Shown one piece after another: positions 22,577 through 34,218 of a DNA stretch of 64,000 nt. Where the stretch lies: NCBI GenBank assembly GCA_946902985.2, contig OX336388.2, positions 1,504,328,545 through 1,504,392,544 of the forward strand. Reading direction: 5' to 3'. The notes beneath the pieces are model-generated. The model searched no databases and had not been told where the DNA came from. It saw only the letters and a list, made by a program, of their open reading frames with translations. The stretch's first letter is position 1, and each line of letters starts with the position of its first letter. Origin of the DNA: Meconema thalassinum. Lineage: Eukaryota > Arthropoda > Insecta > Orthoptera > Tettigoniidae. The translations under genes and the position numbers were made by a program.

Positions 22577-23214
22577 ATTTATGTTAGATTTTAAAAGTGG
22601 CTTCGTATTTTTCTCCGATTTACCACTTTTTTTTGCGGCTAGTGTTCCATTTCGTCAAATGGGTTTATTTATAGCAGCATTTCTCCCCAAATTAACGTCA
22701 TTTTAAATAACACTCTAGTGGCCTGCATCAACGCAGCCGCCAAATATTAAATGGCAAATAATAACTTACTTCCATTACCAAAATCAACTGCGTGGTTAGA
22801 CCCATTGTTATGTACTCTAAACAAATAATCAATAAACAATAATATTCACATATACAATGAAGTTCAGAGACTTCCATTCTCAAGTTGGTTGCTGATGAGA
22901 ATGCGATGAGACTGATCGCCAATAATACAATCCTTGCAATTTTTGCAATTTGCTTGCAAACGCCACTCAGGATGACGATCTTCATTTTGAAATAAACAGA
23001 ATGAAATTGCTGTAAATAATCAATTTCCATCACCTGTTGAAAGTACAATACTTTGCATTCCCATGACAGTAAATTATGCAAGGGAGCATAGAATCACTTC
23101 GCTACTACTGGAATGAGCATAGACTCACTTCGCCAGCCACCGTAATGGAGGGAGTTTTAGAATTATATGTTCAGTGCTTGTCAAAGATCGTATTAACACA
23201 GGGAAGCCCACTCT

Positions 23215-23600
23215 TAAGACTACATTCTGAGCTATTGCCCCGGATTCCAGGTTCGATCCCCGCTCTGCAAGAAATTTTATTCTGGTCTGAGGACTGGAAC
23301 GGGGCGCACTCGTGAGGCAAAACTAAGAAGAGCAAAGTTTGATTCCCATCTCAACAATCTTGGATTTGGTTTCCGTGGTTTCCCACTTCCACTCCAGGCA
23401 AATACCTAACTTAAAGCCTCGGTCGTTTACTCCCATTCCCCACATTAATTACAAATGCACACATCAACACAGCCATCACATTAACACAGGTTATCAGAGA
23501 AAAGTTTACACTCGCACACCAAAATAGACGGGGCTGAGTGACCACGATGTCTGAGTCCATCAAATGAATTATGTTCGCCAATTTGTTAACGCTGATGTAT
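23215..23600. repeat. R repeat, copy R3
   Basis: Matches R1/R2 (ccaggttcgatccccgct, tctggtctgaggactggaac, acggggctgagtgaccacga). It ends near 23600 where a third Helitron fragment begins. Confidence 0.6.
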
Positions 23601-24250
23601 GTTTTTGAACTACTGGATATAAGTTCAATGACTTTTAAATTAATATCATTACATTGTTGCAGCTTGGCAAATATTTTATATTCCAGTAGATCAATTTTAC
23701 CATCACAACAGTAAAGGCCGAAGTAACCGCGCGTAGATTTTACGCAAGAGAAATTCAATGTAGAAAGATGTTTACATTTGATCGTCAAAGACCTTACACT
23801 GTACTGCATAACATCTGGAATTGTTTCTGAAATGGCCTAATTATATTGGATTTTAAATGTGGCTTCGTATTATTCGATAACACTATAGTGTCCTGCAATA
23901 TCGGAGGCGCTAAATATTAAATGGCAAAAAATACTTCCATTGCCGAAATCAACTGCGTAGTTAGATTCAGTACTCTAAACAAATAATCATTAAACAATTG
24001 CCTTATACAATGAAGTTCAACATGACCGTCCAGAGACTTTCATACTCAAGTTGGTTGGTGAGGAGAATGCGATGAGACTGAACGCTTAAAATAAATTCCT
24101 TATAATTGTTCCTGTCAGCGAAATTTTTTGCAATAGCTTGAAAACGCAGCTCAGAATCACGTTCTTCATTTTGATATAAACAGTACAAAACTGTTCTAAA
24201 TAAGCTATTTCCATCACCTGTTATAGTTTATGGCAGTACATTTTGCAGGG
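23597..24250 (-). mobile_element. Helitron relic H3 fragments
   Basis: 23640-23830 is a diverged copy of the Cys-rich Rep-side fragment (the minus-strand frame 23411-23809 includes C-K-H-L and C-C-D-G-K). 23870-24250 matches 18660-19290 and 22700-23060. No 3' terminus was seen, so this copy is internal only. Confidence 0.5.
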
Positions 24251-24399
24251 GAACATAGAATCACTTCGCCAACTACTGGAATGAGCATAGGTCTAAACTC
24301 AATACTCACTTCGGCGGTCACCCTAATGGAGGCAGTTTTAGAATTCTATGTCCCGTGCATGTCAAAAATCGTATTAACACATGGAAGCCCACCCATTCT

Positions 24400-24870
24400 T
24401 GTCTATCGCCTCGGAGACCCGTGTTACATTTCCTGCTCTGCCAAGAAATTTAATTCTGGTCTGAGGGCAAAAACGGGGCACATTCAGTCGTTTGAGGTAT
24501 AACTCAGAAGAGGAAGGTTTGATTCCCACCTCGACAATCTTGGATGTGGTTTTCTGTGGTTTCCCACTTCCACTCAAGACAAATACCGGGATGGTTCCAA
24601 ACTTAAGGCCTCGGCCGTCACCTTGCCATTTCCCACCTTAATTACAAATACACACAGTAATGCAGCCATCACAATAACACGGGTTATCAGAGGAAATTTT
24701 ACACGTACACACCAAAGTACGCGGGGCTAAGTGACCACGATGTCGGAGCCCTTCAAACGAATTTTGTTTGCCAAGTGTCTCTCGTGGCGAAAGCAATTGT
24801 GGACACGCGCCAGGGCCTGGAAAACTACCTTTTCTCTAATAATTTAAGAGTATATCGACGATGCATAATT
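24400..24870. repeat. R repeat, copy R4
   Basis: Most diverged copy: tctggtctgagggcaaaaac, gatgtggttttctgtggttt, gtgaccacgatgtcggagcc. A 36-bp insertion (cacgcgccagggcctgg region) lies near 24810. Confidence 0.55.
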
Positions 24871-25312
24871 ATAACTTTTAGTCTAGGATGCTAACAACTT
24901 GACCACCGAAGCATTGGGAAGAAATTGCAATATTAAGGTACATAAACAACATAGCCTACACACTCAACTGTCAGTTAATGTTCTTCAACGTTTCCCTTCT
25001 TAAAAATTCCCCTCCTTTATAATTCTCCATCACGTGAAAACGCGCGATGTCTTGTGTTTTAAATATATCGATGCAATGGTGCTGCCATCTGTTGTTAGTT
25101 ACTGGAACTATATGGGCGAGGTACTGCCATCTGTTTTCAGTTACTGGAACTGATGGCAGATATTAGCTCTTTTGACCACATGCTGTAATGCAAAGGTAAA
25201 ACGGAAATAAAACGTATTGAGAGGGAATGTAGAAATATGTATCTTTAACTGACATAAAACCGTACTAATATTCCTTGATAAAACAATATTTCAGTAGTAA
25301 AAAAATAAAAAT
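24871..25312. other. Unassigned region with short repeated phrase
   Basis: tgccatctgtt followed by agttactggaact occurs twice near 25085 and 25125, with a further partial inverted match near 25150. No ORF. Confidence 0.4.
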
Positions 25313-25392
25313 ACTGGCGGGAGGTTGGATCGAACCTGTGATTCTTGGATCCCCAGTCAATTGCCTTAACCAAACAGCTATTCACGCACTCT
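25313..25392 (-). repeat. tRNA-like sequence
   Basis: On the minus strand, A-box-like tagctgtttggttaaggc and B box aggttcgatccaacc with a plausible acceptor pairing. It follows aaaaataaaaatact, the same context as at 20338 and 21178. Stem mismatches argue against a functional tRNA. Confidence 0.45.
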
Positions 25393-25589
25393 CGTCCAGC
25401 TGCAGACGCAACCATTTATTATCTTCAAAAGCCGGTATCTGAAGAAAATAATCCAATTCATTATCAATAAAATCAATATTGCAAATTCGTATATGTTCAT
25501 ACTGTTATTATATTTTATTGTCAGAACTTGGTTAATGTATGTTTTCAATTACATGGAAGCTTATTAAATAACTTACATTTAAATGGACT

Positions 25590-25826
25590 TCTCACCGCCA
25601 TTTTGTCATGAGCCCAGGCAGATTGTGCGCATGCGTGAGGGGAAAGAATTCTGCTATTTTCTATATTTATTTAAAAATATACCGTAATATATTAGTTTAT
25701 TTTATAGACACTCTGCAAATCTACTGGCCAAGAGCTTACGTTAGAGTGCTCGACGAAGTAAATCGGTTCTGTCGTTCTCTCAAACTCGTGGTAACAAAAA
25801 TCACCTTAGTGTTTTAAATATATAGA
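25590..25826. repeat. Repeat shared with 21466-21681
   Basis: Shares gacactctgcaaatctac, aatcggttct and gtgttttaaatatatag with the flank of H2. At 21681 the Helitron follows; here ordinary sequence follows. Confidence 0.55.
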
Positions 25827-26642
25827 TTCCAATGTGTTTTAACGTTAGTAGGCCATAATTCTTCACGTTTCGAGTAAGGAGTAACCACCAAATAGCCTAA
25901 GGCTATTGGTTTATAACCTCGATGATTAGCTGCTACATTTTGCATGTGTTTTGCCCTCGTGAAAATCTTACACTCTCTCTATTATCGATAATAATCAACT
26001 TTGTTCTACTTTTGCGTTTTACCATTACCGAAGGCAAGGTTAAACAGTCACAAGTGTCAGACATGAAAGCTACAAGTTCGCAAGTCCACACCAGGGAGAG
26101 CATATATCGGCGAACAAACCGAGAATCCAAGTCGCTCCTGGCCTCTAGCGTCTGAGTTAGGTACTATCATACAAGTACTTGCAACTCAAATGTTCCTTCC
26201 TCTAGACGTAACCTCAAGCGTACTTACTGATAGAATCGCCTCAGAGATTTCGCCAGTTTTATGTACTGAACAGAGCACATGGGACGCAGCGAATACCTTG
26301 TATTTGACCATGGTCTCCTCGATTACCCCACAATTGCACTAGGCCACACAGTGAAATTTAAATTAGAAGGCCTTGGAACTCAGCACAGGTGCGATGCTAT
26401 CCTTACCTAATTGGTCAAACAACTGTTTCTTGAGCTCTGATTGGTGGGAGAAACTGTTCCATAATGAAAACTTGCTCTATAATGAGCCTCATTATAGTAC
26501 AGTTTTCTGACATATAATATTTACATTTCGACATCGTCGAACATAATAGTGATCTTCAGGAGTGTTATTTACTTATAATTCATAATTATTGTACCCCGCC
26601 CACTCATAGGGTAAATTCGTGTTGACCGACTGAAGAGTTTAA
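25827..26642. other. Mostly unassigned; contains part of repeat E2
   Basis: No motif-bearing ORF. From about 26380 to 26530 the sequence (ttacctaattggtcaa ... gagaaactgttccataatga) is repeated at 27150-27275. Confidence 0.4.
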
Positions 26643-26853
26643 TAGTACATTATGCAACTCGCCTATAATGGCTATAATTAAGACACGAGTATTTTTATAA
26701 AACGAGCGTATGCGAGTTTTATAATTTCCATACGAGTGTCTTAATTGTAGCCATTATAGGCGAGTTGCATACGACTGTTTATGTTCGACGATAATTACAA
26801 CTTTATTATATGTTTTAACATAAATATTCATAAATATCTGTTGAGATTGTCAC
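26643..26853 (+). repeat. Foldback repeat E, copy 2
   Basis: The arms tatgcaactcgcctataatg (about 26651) and cattataggcgagttgcata (about 26753) are exact inverses at the outer ends and stay paired inward for about 45 bp through aattaagacac/gtgtcttaatt. Predicted to form a strong hairpin. Copy 1 is at 16254-16465. Confidence 0.7.
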
Positions 26854-27129
26854 TAGAATTTTGTGATCGGGTGCTGCGCAGGGTAGGATATCTCTGATGT
26901 CCAAGCTCACTGACCGACCGACGCATGCGCTCTGTGAGCTTCAATGCCGTATGTGCAGATTGAGCATCAGTATTCAGTAAAAATGTCACCGAACTCGTTT
27001 GAAAACAACCCGCTGTGTAGAAATTGGATTTAAGGATATTAAGGTACAGTGTCTCATATTCACCAGTTTATTTACGAGAACATTATGGACGGTGCACTTT
27101 CGGTAATTTATATAGACATGTTGGATTTT

Positions 27130-27290
27130 GAGCGCACGCGTGAAGGTATCGTTACCTAATTGGTCAATGAACGAGCTCCGATTGGCTGGAGAAACTGTAT
27201 CATAATGAAAAAGAGTGTTATAATGACCATCATTATGATACAGTTTCCTGACACATAATAGTGGGGGTCGAACATAAACTGATTAATTGC
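27130..27290 (+). repeat. Repeat E2, second copy
   Basis: Matches about 26380-26530: ttacctaattggtca, gagaaactgtatcataatga, cattatgatacagtttcctg. The last two phrases are themselves inverted (a hairpin of about 20 bp). Confidence 0.5.
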
Positions 27291-27667
27291 ATTAAGAATT
27301 ATATACATGTATATATTAACACGTGTAAAGAATAAAAAGGAGAACAATACAGAACATACGGAGCTTGAAATTAAATTCATTGCAGGTATAAGCATAAATA
27401 AACAATTTGGGTTATACTATGAACTGTAGCTTTCAGATGACAATATACTTTCACATTCCCTAGAAACAGAATTACTAGGATGGCATCTATATCTAGTACC
27501 GTGTGGTTTACTGGGTCTTACCATTAAACATTCCAAATAAAATGAGACATCGCTTACAAAGAAGACATTATTTTAGCTCCATGTTTGCGTACTCGTTCGC
27601 ACAAGTAAATGGATTCAAATGGAGGCCCGAGAACGAAACCTACGTTTCTTAAGTTGAAAGTCTCTGG
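27291..27667. other. Unassigned region
   Basis: AT-rich, nothing recognised. Confidence 0.3.
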
Positions 27668-28151
27668 GTGGGGGACTTGAAATGGAAGATCCATGAAAGA
27701 TCCACATATTGCTGTTCGTTCCTAAGAAACTGGTTCTATCTCGATTTATGCTTCAACCAAAGTGGCTTTCATAGCACGGGTATGAAGAAAGGCTTGCAAA
27801 AAGTACTTTCAATAAAATCACGGATTAAAGCTGACCCAATGTCTTGTAAACTGAGAGCGATCAAGGGAACTACTCGCTTGTGGCAGAGCTCTTCCAGGTC
27901 ACGGAGGGAATTCGTCATTTTGTGTAGACTGAGGATAGCTTATGCTAGATCCATCCAGTCGTACCTAATGAGAAAGAAATACCCCCACTTTGTACCTGTG
28001 GAGCTGTTTTCACCGTGGTTCACATATTGCTGAACTACGACGAAACCTTGGTTTGTAGATGACAATCGAACTCATATTAGCCGATGACGTGGTGGCTGCT
28101 GATCTCGTCAGCCGCTTTATAAATGAGAATGGGTTAGAGCCAGCAATCTAA
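27668..28151 (+). pseudogene. Jockey/I-type LINE ORF2 C-terminal remnant
   Basis: The frame 27668-28033 encodes S-R-R-E-F-V-I-L-C-R-L-R-I followed by R-S-I-Q-S-Y-L-M, which matches the block S-R-R-E-x-V-x-L-x-R-L-R-I-G-H-T-x-x-T-H-S-Y-L found at the end of many insect LINE ORF2 proteins before a zinc-binding segment. After a stop, another frame up to 28151 encodes L-A-D-D-V-V and F-I-N-E-N-G-L, matching the usual extreme C-terminus. The zinc-binding cysteines are not preserved. Dead, 5'-truncated copy. Confidence 0.6.
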
Positions 28152-28219
28152 ATTTTCATGTGATAATTAACTGAAAGACTTTGTTCATTTTTTAATTCTG
28201 AATTATTTTTTCCCGTATA

Positions 28220-29478
28220 TTTTTAGCCTTTTTTCATTTATGAAAAAAAAAATAGGCTTATGAGATCACCTTTTGTCCGTGTGTCTGTCTGTGTGTGCGT
28301 GTGTGTGATGGTGTGTGTCCCCCCTAATAACTTCTAAACGGCTGGAGGATTATATTGAAACTCGGTAAGTTCATAGCACTATTCCGGGCGACCCCCACCG
28401 CGCCCTTCAAATTTTGTTACGTCTTAGTAACCAAACATGGCGGCTGTGCGAAATATTTCACCAGCATTCAATATATCCGAAACTATTACCGAAATCACCC
28501 TGGAATATTTTACGGTGATAAAGAGAACTACTAGAAGTTCATCTACGAGATATTTGAAACCTGGTAACTACAAAACCAACATGTCGGCCAAGCGAATTTG
28601 TGACTTTTAAATAGACTTTACTCGCGATTTGACCGACCAAACGCAATAAAACTTGGTACAGTATATGTTTATACAAATTGTAATGCACCGACATTTACCT
28701 TCGTTCAATTGCTTACATAACCTCAAGATGGCGGCTGTGCGAAATATTTCACTGGCATTCCATATCTCTGAAACTATTAGCGGTATCGCCCCGAAATTTT
28801 GTACGGAGATAAAGGGCACTACTAGAAGTTCACCTATAAGACTTTCAAAAACCGGTTAACTATAAAACGAATATGGCGGCCAAGCGAATTTGAAAATTTT
28901 AAATAGAGCTTTTTCGCCATTTAATGATCCAAATGCAATGAAACTTGGTACAGGAAATGTTTATACACATTGTAATGCACTGGTATCTAATTTAGTTCAA
29001 TTGTTTACATAACCTCAAGATGGCGGCTGTGCGAATTTTAAAATTAAGTTTTTATTTCTTGTGTCGTAATCATGCGATCGAAGTGAAAGTTTGAATAATG
29101 AACCTAAGCAATGATTTTCTTTTAATGGTACATGGCTCTATGGCCTATACATATAACAATCAAACATGGCGACCAACCGAAATGTTTAGATGGATCTCAA
29201 TATCTACGAATCTATTACAGCAATAAAACGTTTTCTTTTAAACGTTTATAGGGGCTATGAACATAAGTTCACCTATAGGACTTTCAATAACCTGGTGATC
29301 ACAAATCCAACATAGCGGCAACGCGAAGTATAAATATTCACATGGTCGTTTCTCGCAATTTAACCATGACACTTGGTACAGTAAATCCATATACAAATTT
29401 TAATCCACTGGCATCTAATTATTTCAATTGTTTCCATAACCACAAGATGGCAGATGTGCGAAATTTTAAAATCTCTTT
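28220..29478 (+). mobile_element. HINE-B copy, 3'-truncated
   Basis: Starts TTTTTAGCC with hairpin (tttttcatttatgaaaaa), GTGTCTGT microsatellite, cccccctaataacttctaaa, then tandem units of about 290-294 bp (gcgaaatatttcac at about 28448 and 28738; cctcaagatggcggctgtgcg at about 28720 and 29013). The 3' end is replaced by C repeat at 29479. Confidence 0.6.
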
Positions 29479-29617
29479 TTGGTAGATTTCATTAGAAAGC
29501 TAACTATTGCAATGGGTCCCATGTTTCGACTTCCGGAAAATTTCGACATATCTTCGCGTTTCACATCCCCCAGACCCCAAAATCACCGTCTGTTCAAAAG
29601 TTTATATATAATTTATG

Positions 29618-29656
<39 letters not shown>

Positions 29657-30125
29657 CAATTTCTTGTGGACACGATAACCGCCGTAATTTTGCACCAATC
29701 ACTTTGAATTTTTTATCGAATATGTATACCTATAAAATCTCGGTCGAGTTCGTTAATATGCACAATCGGTCGAAGGGGGTGAAAATGGGGGGCTTTTTTC
29801 GAAAAAGTGAAATATTGCTATAACTCTCTTAATATGTGAAATATCGAATCCGTTCAACGTTCATACTATGTGTCGGATAAAGCCCAAAAATTTATGTTTG
29901 AAGAGTTTTTTTTTATAGCACCAACCATTGACCAAAGGGGTGGGAAAAAGTGGGTTTTTCGGGAAACATTAATCATATCTCTCTTAATAGGCACAATATC
30001 AAAACCGTACAGAATGGAAAATATTCCCCTAATAATTACCTAAAACTTTTGTCTGAAAGAATTTTTGATATGACCCACCATTACGCCAAGGGATGAGAAA
30101 AATGATTTCGGAATTATAAGAAAAC
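29479..30125 (+). repeat. C repeat, copy C2
   Basis: Full-length C repeat from ggtagatttcattagaaagc to gatttcggaattataagaaa. It includes an AT dinucleotide run at about 29625-29655. No D repeat follows. Confidence 0.75.
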
Positions 30126-30519
30126 TAGCAGAAGTACCCATTCTTCGAACGGTCTTCGGTATTAATAACCAGACGTAATCAATTGAGCTACTGTTGCAAT
30201 GGTTAGAGACTTGGAACCTGTTTCTCGACAAAGAAAAGTGATTAGTTAAAATATGCTCTGAAACTAAATTTACCTAACGTGTACTTCCGGACGTGAAAAA
30301 ATAAATAAAACCTCGTAGACGAAACGCAATGCACGTCAAATAAAACTGACCTTCACTGTTGTGTCAAGTCCCTATCCAGAGGAAGACCCCTTTAATAACT
30401 TATAAAGGCTTGTGGTGCATGAAAATTCAGGTTTTTTAGACTCCAGTGGCCCAAATTCCTAAAAGAAAAAAAAGAAAAAAACTACTGTATTTCAATTCAT
30501 GAATTTTTGAAAATAATGT
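30126..30519. other. Unassigned region
   Basis: No ORF or repeat recognised; an A-rich stretch lies at 30465-30482. Confidence 0.3.
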
Positions 30520-31715
30520 TTCTGTTTGGAGATATAATAGACCTTCTGTACGACGTAACGCATATTTAAGTCGTGTGAAAAAAATCTAGGGCACCCCTTG
30601 ACCCCCTTAAACGCAGTGATGAATTTTACAGTTGTAGTTGTTTCCGTAATAACCTTATAGCCATTTGCAAACATTCACAGAAATTTAATAAATGGAGTGG
30701 CTTTACTTCTTGCAGAAATAGATGGAAAGTTGGATGTCACCTTTTCAGATACTGTTGTCATGGTTACTGGCTTGCATTCCTTCATTAGTTTGTTGTTGTT
30801 TGAGTCTTCAGTCTTTTGACTGGTTTGATGCAGTTCTCCATGCCTCCCTGCTAATCGTTTCATTTCTACATAGCTACCACACCCTACGTCCGAGGCAATC
30901 TCTTTAACATATTCTAACCTTGGCCTACCCCTACAGTTCTTGTCCTCGACCCTTCCTTCCACAACTAAGCTTGCTATTCCTGGGTGTCTTAGTATGTGTC
31001 CTACTAACCTATCTCTTCTCTTCATTAGCAGTCGCCAGAAACATCTCTCCTCTCCCACTCGTCTTAATACCACTTGGTTTGTAACCCTATCTACCCCTCT
31101 GATCTTCATCATTCTCCAGTAACACCACATTTAAAATGCTTCAATTGTCCTCTTTTCTGCTGCACCAATAGCCCATGTTTCACTTCCATAGAGCGCCACG
31201 CTCCAAACAAAGGCTTTCAAAAATGACTTCCTAATACCTAAATCTATTTTCGATGTCAACAGATTCCTTTTTTGTAGAAATGCTTTCTTTGCCTGGGCCA
31301 ACCTATTTTTTATATCCTCTTTGCTTCGTCCATCACTGGTTATTCTGCTTCCTAAGTAACAGAAGTCTCCTACTTCCTTCAGATTTTCACCTGCCAATTT
31401 GATCTCCATAGAGGTTTCTGATTTATTTCGGCTGCATTCCAGTATTTTTGTTTTACATTTATTAATTTTCATCATGAATTCTTTCCGTAAGACGGAGCCC
31501 ATACCATTCAAAAACTCATTCAAATCCTCAGGCTTGTCGGCCAAGATGACGATGTTTTCTGGGAATATCTCAGAAACTGTTGGTTTTAGAGCCTTAAAAT
31601 GTACTTTTCGGGGACCCTTTACTGCTATTTAGGGGCTCGAGTTTAGTTTCTGACACCAAGGGACTGAAAATAAGCTTTGTCTCGTCGTTATAGGCCGTAG
31701 TATAATAATAATAAT
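30520..31715. repeat. F repeat, copy 1 (split by a LINE and by the LTR element)
   Basis: 30520-30789 matches 41525-41765 (gatataatagaccttc, taaccttatagcc, gttgtcatggt). 31554-31700 matches 41790-41910 (aaactgttggttttag, gggctgaaaat-agctttgtctcg). A LINE sits at 30790-31553. The 5' LTR of the Gypsy element begins at 31716. F is a distant relative of the tandem units at 47.1-49.6 kb. Confidence 0.65.
30790..31553 (-). pseudogene. LINE ORF2 C-terminal fragment in F repeat
   Basis: Minus-strand frames 31131-31544 and 30675-31130 are the same frame split by one stop codon at the E-A-F / M-W-C-Y junction. Motifs: F-C-Y-L-G-S-R-I near residue 58, A-L-Y-G-S-E-T-W, T-I-E-A-F, then M-W-C-Y-W-R-M and L-V-G-H-I-L-R. 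These are typical of the region downstream of the reverse transcriptase palm in RTE/CR1-like LINEs. The 3' end is ctgaagactcaaacaacaac on the minus strand, as in 45057. No catalytic core remains. The second fragment continues past the element end into F repeat. Confidence 0.75.
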
Positions 31716-33544
31716 TGTTACGTGCAAGAGCCCGTCCCAACGTTTTCAAACATGTATCTACACCTGGATGTAACTTCATGACATTTTGAAACGACCGCAT
31801 CGTCGCTTGGTTCCGTTTGTGAACACGAGATGGTAGCTGTTGTCGGACTTTGGCGTTCTTCACGTGGTTCCTTCTTCTCCGCTAGAGTGTGGTTGTTGTG
31901 CCTTATAAACTATCCTATTCGAGTCATGTATGAAGGCAATTATTATTATACCACATGAAACAAAAGACTATATATACTTCATGCCGCCAAAACATTTTAG
32001 TGGTGTCGTGTGAATATTATTTGGTTTTTACATTGTCGTAATATGTGGCTAAATTTAATTGGTCCAATTTAAATAAACCTGGTGCATGCTGGGTGGCCTT
32101 CTTCGCTTTTGTCATCCATCTTGTGAATAATAAGTTGTGACTGATCGCTGGGTGAAGAAAGACGCATATTGTGAATCTCGCCAGGGTGAGGGCCCTGCCC
32201 TCGTCCAAGCTAACTTGGGAATATATCCCAGTATTTGATGATACATGAAGTATTAGTGAGCAACGATCATCTGTGATAATCGTGTAAATAGTTTCGTCGA
32301 CCTTAATATGGAAAGGCGATCTTTGGAGTGCATCTCTTCGACAGCGACTGGCAGCCATCTGCTATTTTGTTTATTTTTGATGATATAAATCCTTTAAGGA
32401 TGTCTAAGTAGTGTTTAAAAAATTAGTGTTTCCCCTAAAGGTATGTTTTGCATTTTATTATTTTAAATTATTGGAGCTCCTTATTTTGCATTGTGTACTG
32501 AGTGTTTGTTTTGGTTCTGAAAGGTTGACCTTGGAATAGATATGTCACCTATGAAAATGTAAATTTTTTGTTAAACTATATTTGTCCGGGGAACACTACT
32601 GTTTTTCTTCTTATTTTATTATTTGGTATCTGGCTAAGGAATTTTCTTCTTATAATATTATGGTACTGGCCAGACGAATCTATTAACACTAGGCCTAAAT
32701 TGGTTCATTAGTCGGTCGGTTTTTAGTCTGATCCCTTGCCTGTAAAAACTATTTGATCTCGTAATGTCTAGAGTTTGTTTATATCTAGCTGTTTTCTCAC
32801 TGGAGAAGATTTAATTTAAAAATGTAAATTACGCGTTTCACATAAATACGTACTGATGTACCTTCAACTGTTCTTGGTCGCCATGGTAACTTGTTGACAG
32901 AAGTGCATTGTGGGTTTTGTTTTTCTGGCGTGTTTTGAAGTGCACGTTCTTAGGTCAAGGTGGTGTTGGTTAACTTATTTGTTTTAAAGTTTTCCTTTGG
33001 TTTTCCTTTTTTGGAGTTTTCTTGGTACTCCTTCGTTATTTTTTCGTTACCTTGTTTATGGTAATAATTTTGCACTAGTTTTTTTTGATTCTCCAAGGCC
33101 CTCATGGTCCAGTTTGGGAATATGTCTGGTGCTTATTTAGTGTTTTTTTTGGTTTGTAGCTTTTTATGCTCTTACCTCAAGTAATTGTTTTTTTGATATT
33201 GGCCTTAAATATTTATTATTTTTACAGTGAGAATTCTAGCTGAGATTTTATTTTATATTTAAATTTAGGCTGCCTGATGCATGTTCTGTTTTCTGGTGGA
33301 GGTGTTTTCTTTTTAAATTTTAACATTAAATTTTTATTTTAAATTTTTAATCTACTGTTGTGGCATTATTTCGTCGACGACAATTCCATTAGTTATTGGG
33401 GGGGGGGGGGTGTCTGTAGAATAGCCTGTGCGTTGTCCCCTTGTCCACCTTCCTTCTACCCCTTTGGGTGCTCTTCTGTTGTGGCATGTCATCTGGAGGT
33501 GATTTTGCTGTGGAAGCGATGCGGACCTCTAAAGCAGGTAAGTA
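31716..33544 (+). repeat. 5' LTR
   Basis: Starts TGTTACGTGCAAGAGC. TATAAA is at 31904-31909 and AATAAA at 32072-32077, a plausible U3/R layout. The shared sequence ends aaagcaggtaagta, not the usual CA; the CAGGTAAGT inside it is a consensus splice donor. A G-run is at about 33397-33409. Confidence 0.85.
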
Positions 33545-33577
33545 GGCCCATCCACGCTGGCCATCCCGGTGTCATTT

Positions 33578-33587
33578 TGGTAGCAGA
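33578..33587 (+). other. Possible primer binding site (initiator tRNA-Met)
   Basis: TGGTAGCAGA matches the first ten bases complementary to the 3' end of initiator tRNA-Met, then diverges. It lies 33 bp after the inferred LTR end, farther than usual, so this is tentative. Confidence 0.35.
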
Positions 33588-34218
33588 CCGAGCTCGAGTT
33601 CACTTCCGTAACCATCCCCTCCTCAATACCCGCAGGCTCGTTTTATGGACCCTTCTAGTGCTGATGGGGTGGTTGTTGATGGGATCTGTCATAGCAGTGC
33701 ACTTGATGTTATGTAAAGCTAATCCTTGTCGTTTGTTTAATTTCATGTTTGCCTCTGAATAACCATGTGGTGAGATAACAGTGACCTGTTCCAAGCGAGG
33801 TGTTTGCTGCTGTATGTTATCCTGTGTGTAATACAACATCCCCTCAGAAAAAGAAGTTGGTAAGTGACTGGCATGTGTCCTTGGCATGGGAAATGTGGAT
33901 TTGGTAATATTCTGATAGCCTACATGCTACGAGTGAAGACATCCTGGAGCCCTGTCTGTAGCTGTTCGCCATGGGTTTTGTGCAAATGTTTGTAATTTAG
34001 CTTCCTGTTCTCGAGCCAAGCTGGCGGTGACGTATGCAGTTCTAGGCAGCATTGTGCATGATCTTGTATTATAGGTGGTGGCTGTGTTCGAGTGTCAACC
34101 TAATCTGTGGTGTTGGTAATTGGTAGTTACGGTGTTGTTGTGAAAGTGTAAACTGTCCTAGTAATTCCTAAAATTTGTTTCCTTCTATATTGTCTGTCTG
34201 CATTCTGTGTTTTTTAAA
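33588..34218 (+). other. Retrotransposon 5' leader
   Basis: About 630 bp between the LTR and gag with no motif-bearing ORF. Confidence 0.5.

Larger units (their letters stand above)
21682..23110 (-). mobile_element. Helitron relic H2
   Basis: 3' terminus on the minus strand: hairpin CCGTCA-tgtttt-TGACGG type (21693-21709), then CTAG at 21682-21685. It contains the best helicase and Rep-side remnants in the window (21751-22071 and 22118-22576), adjoining one another. H1 shows the same junction, so the deletion predates their spread. Further 5' sequence to about 23110 parallels 18601-19330. Confidence 0.65.

Noticed and set aside
27668..28033. Host gene of 121 codons
   Set aside because: The motif S-R-R-E...R-L-R-I and the downstream tail identify a LINE ORF2 end.
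33358..33762. 134-codon ORF crossing the end of the 5' LTR
   Set aside because: Overlaps the G-run, LTR boundary and leader; the 3' LTR copy diverges after the LTR end, and no domain is visible.
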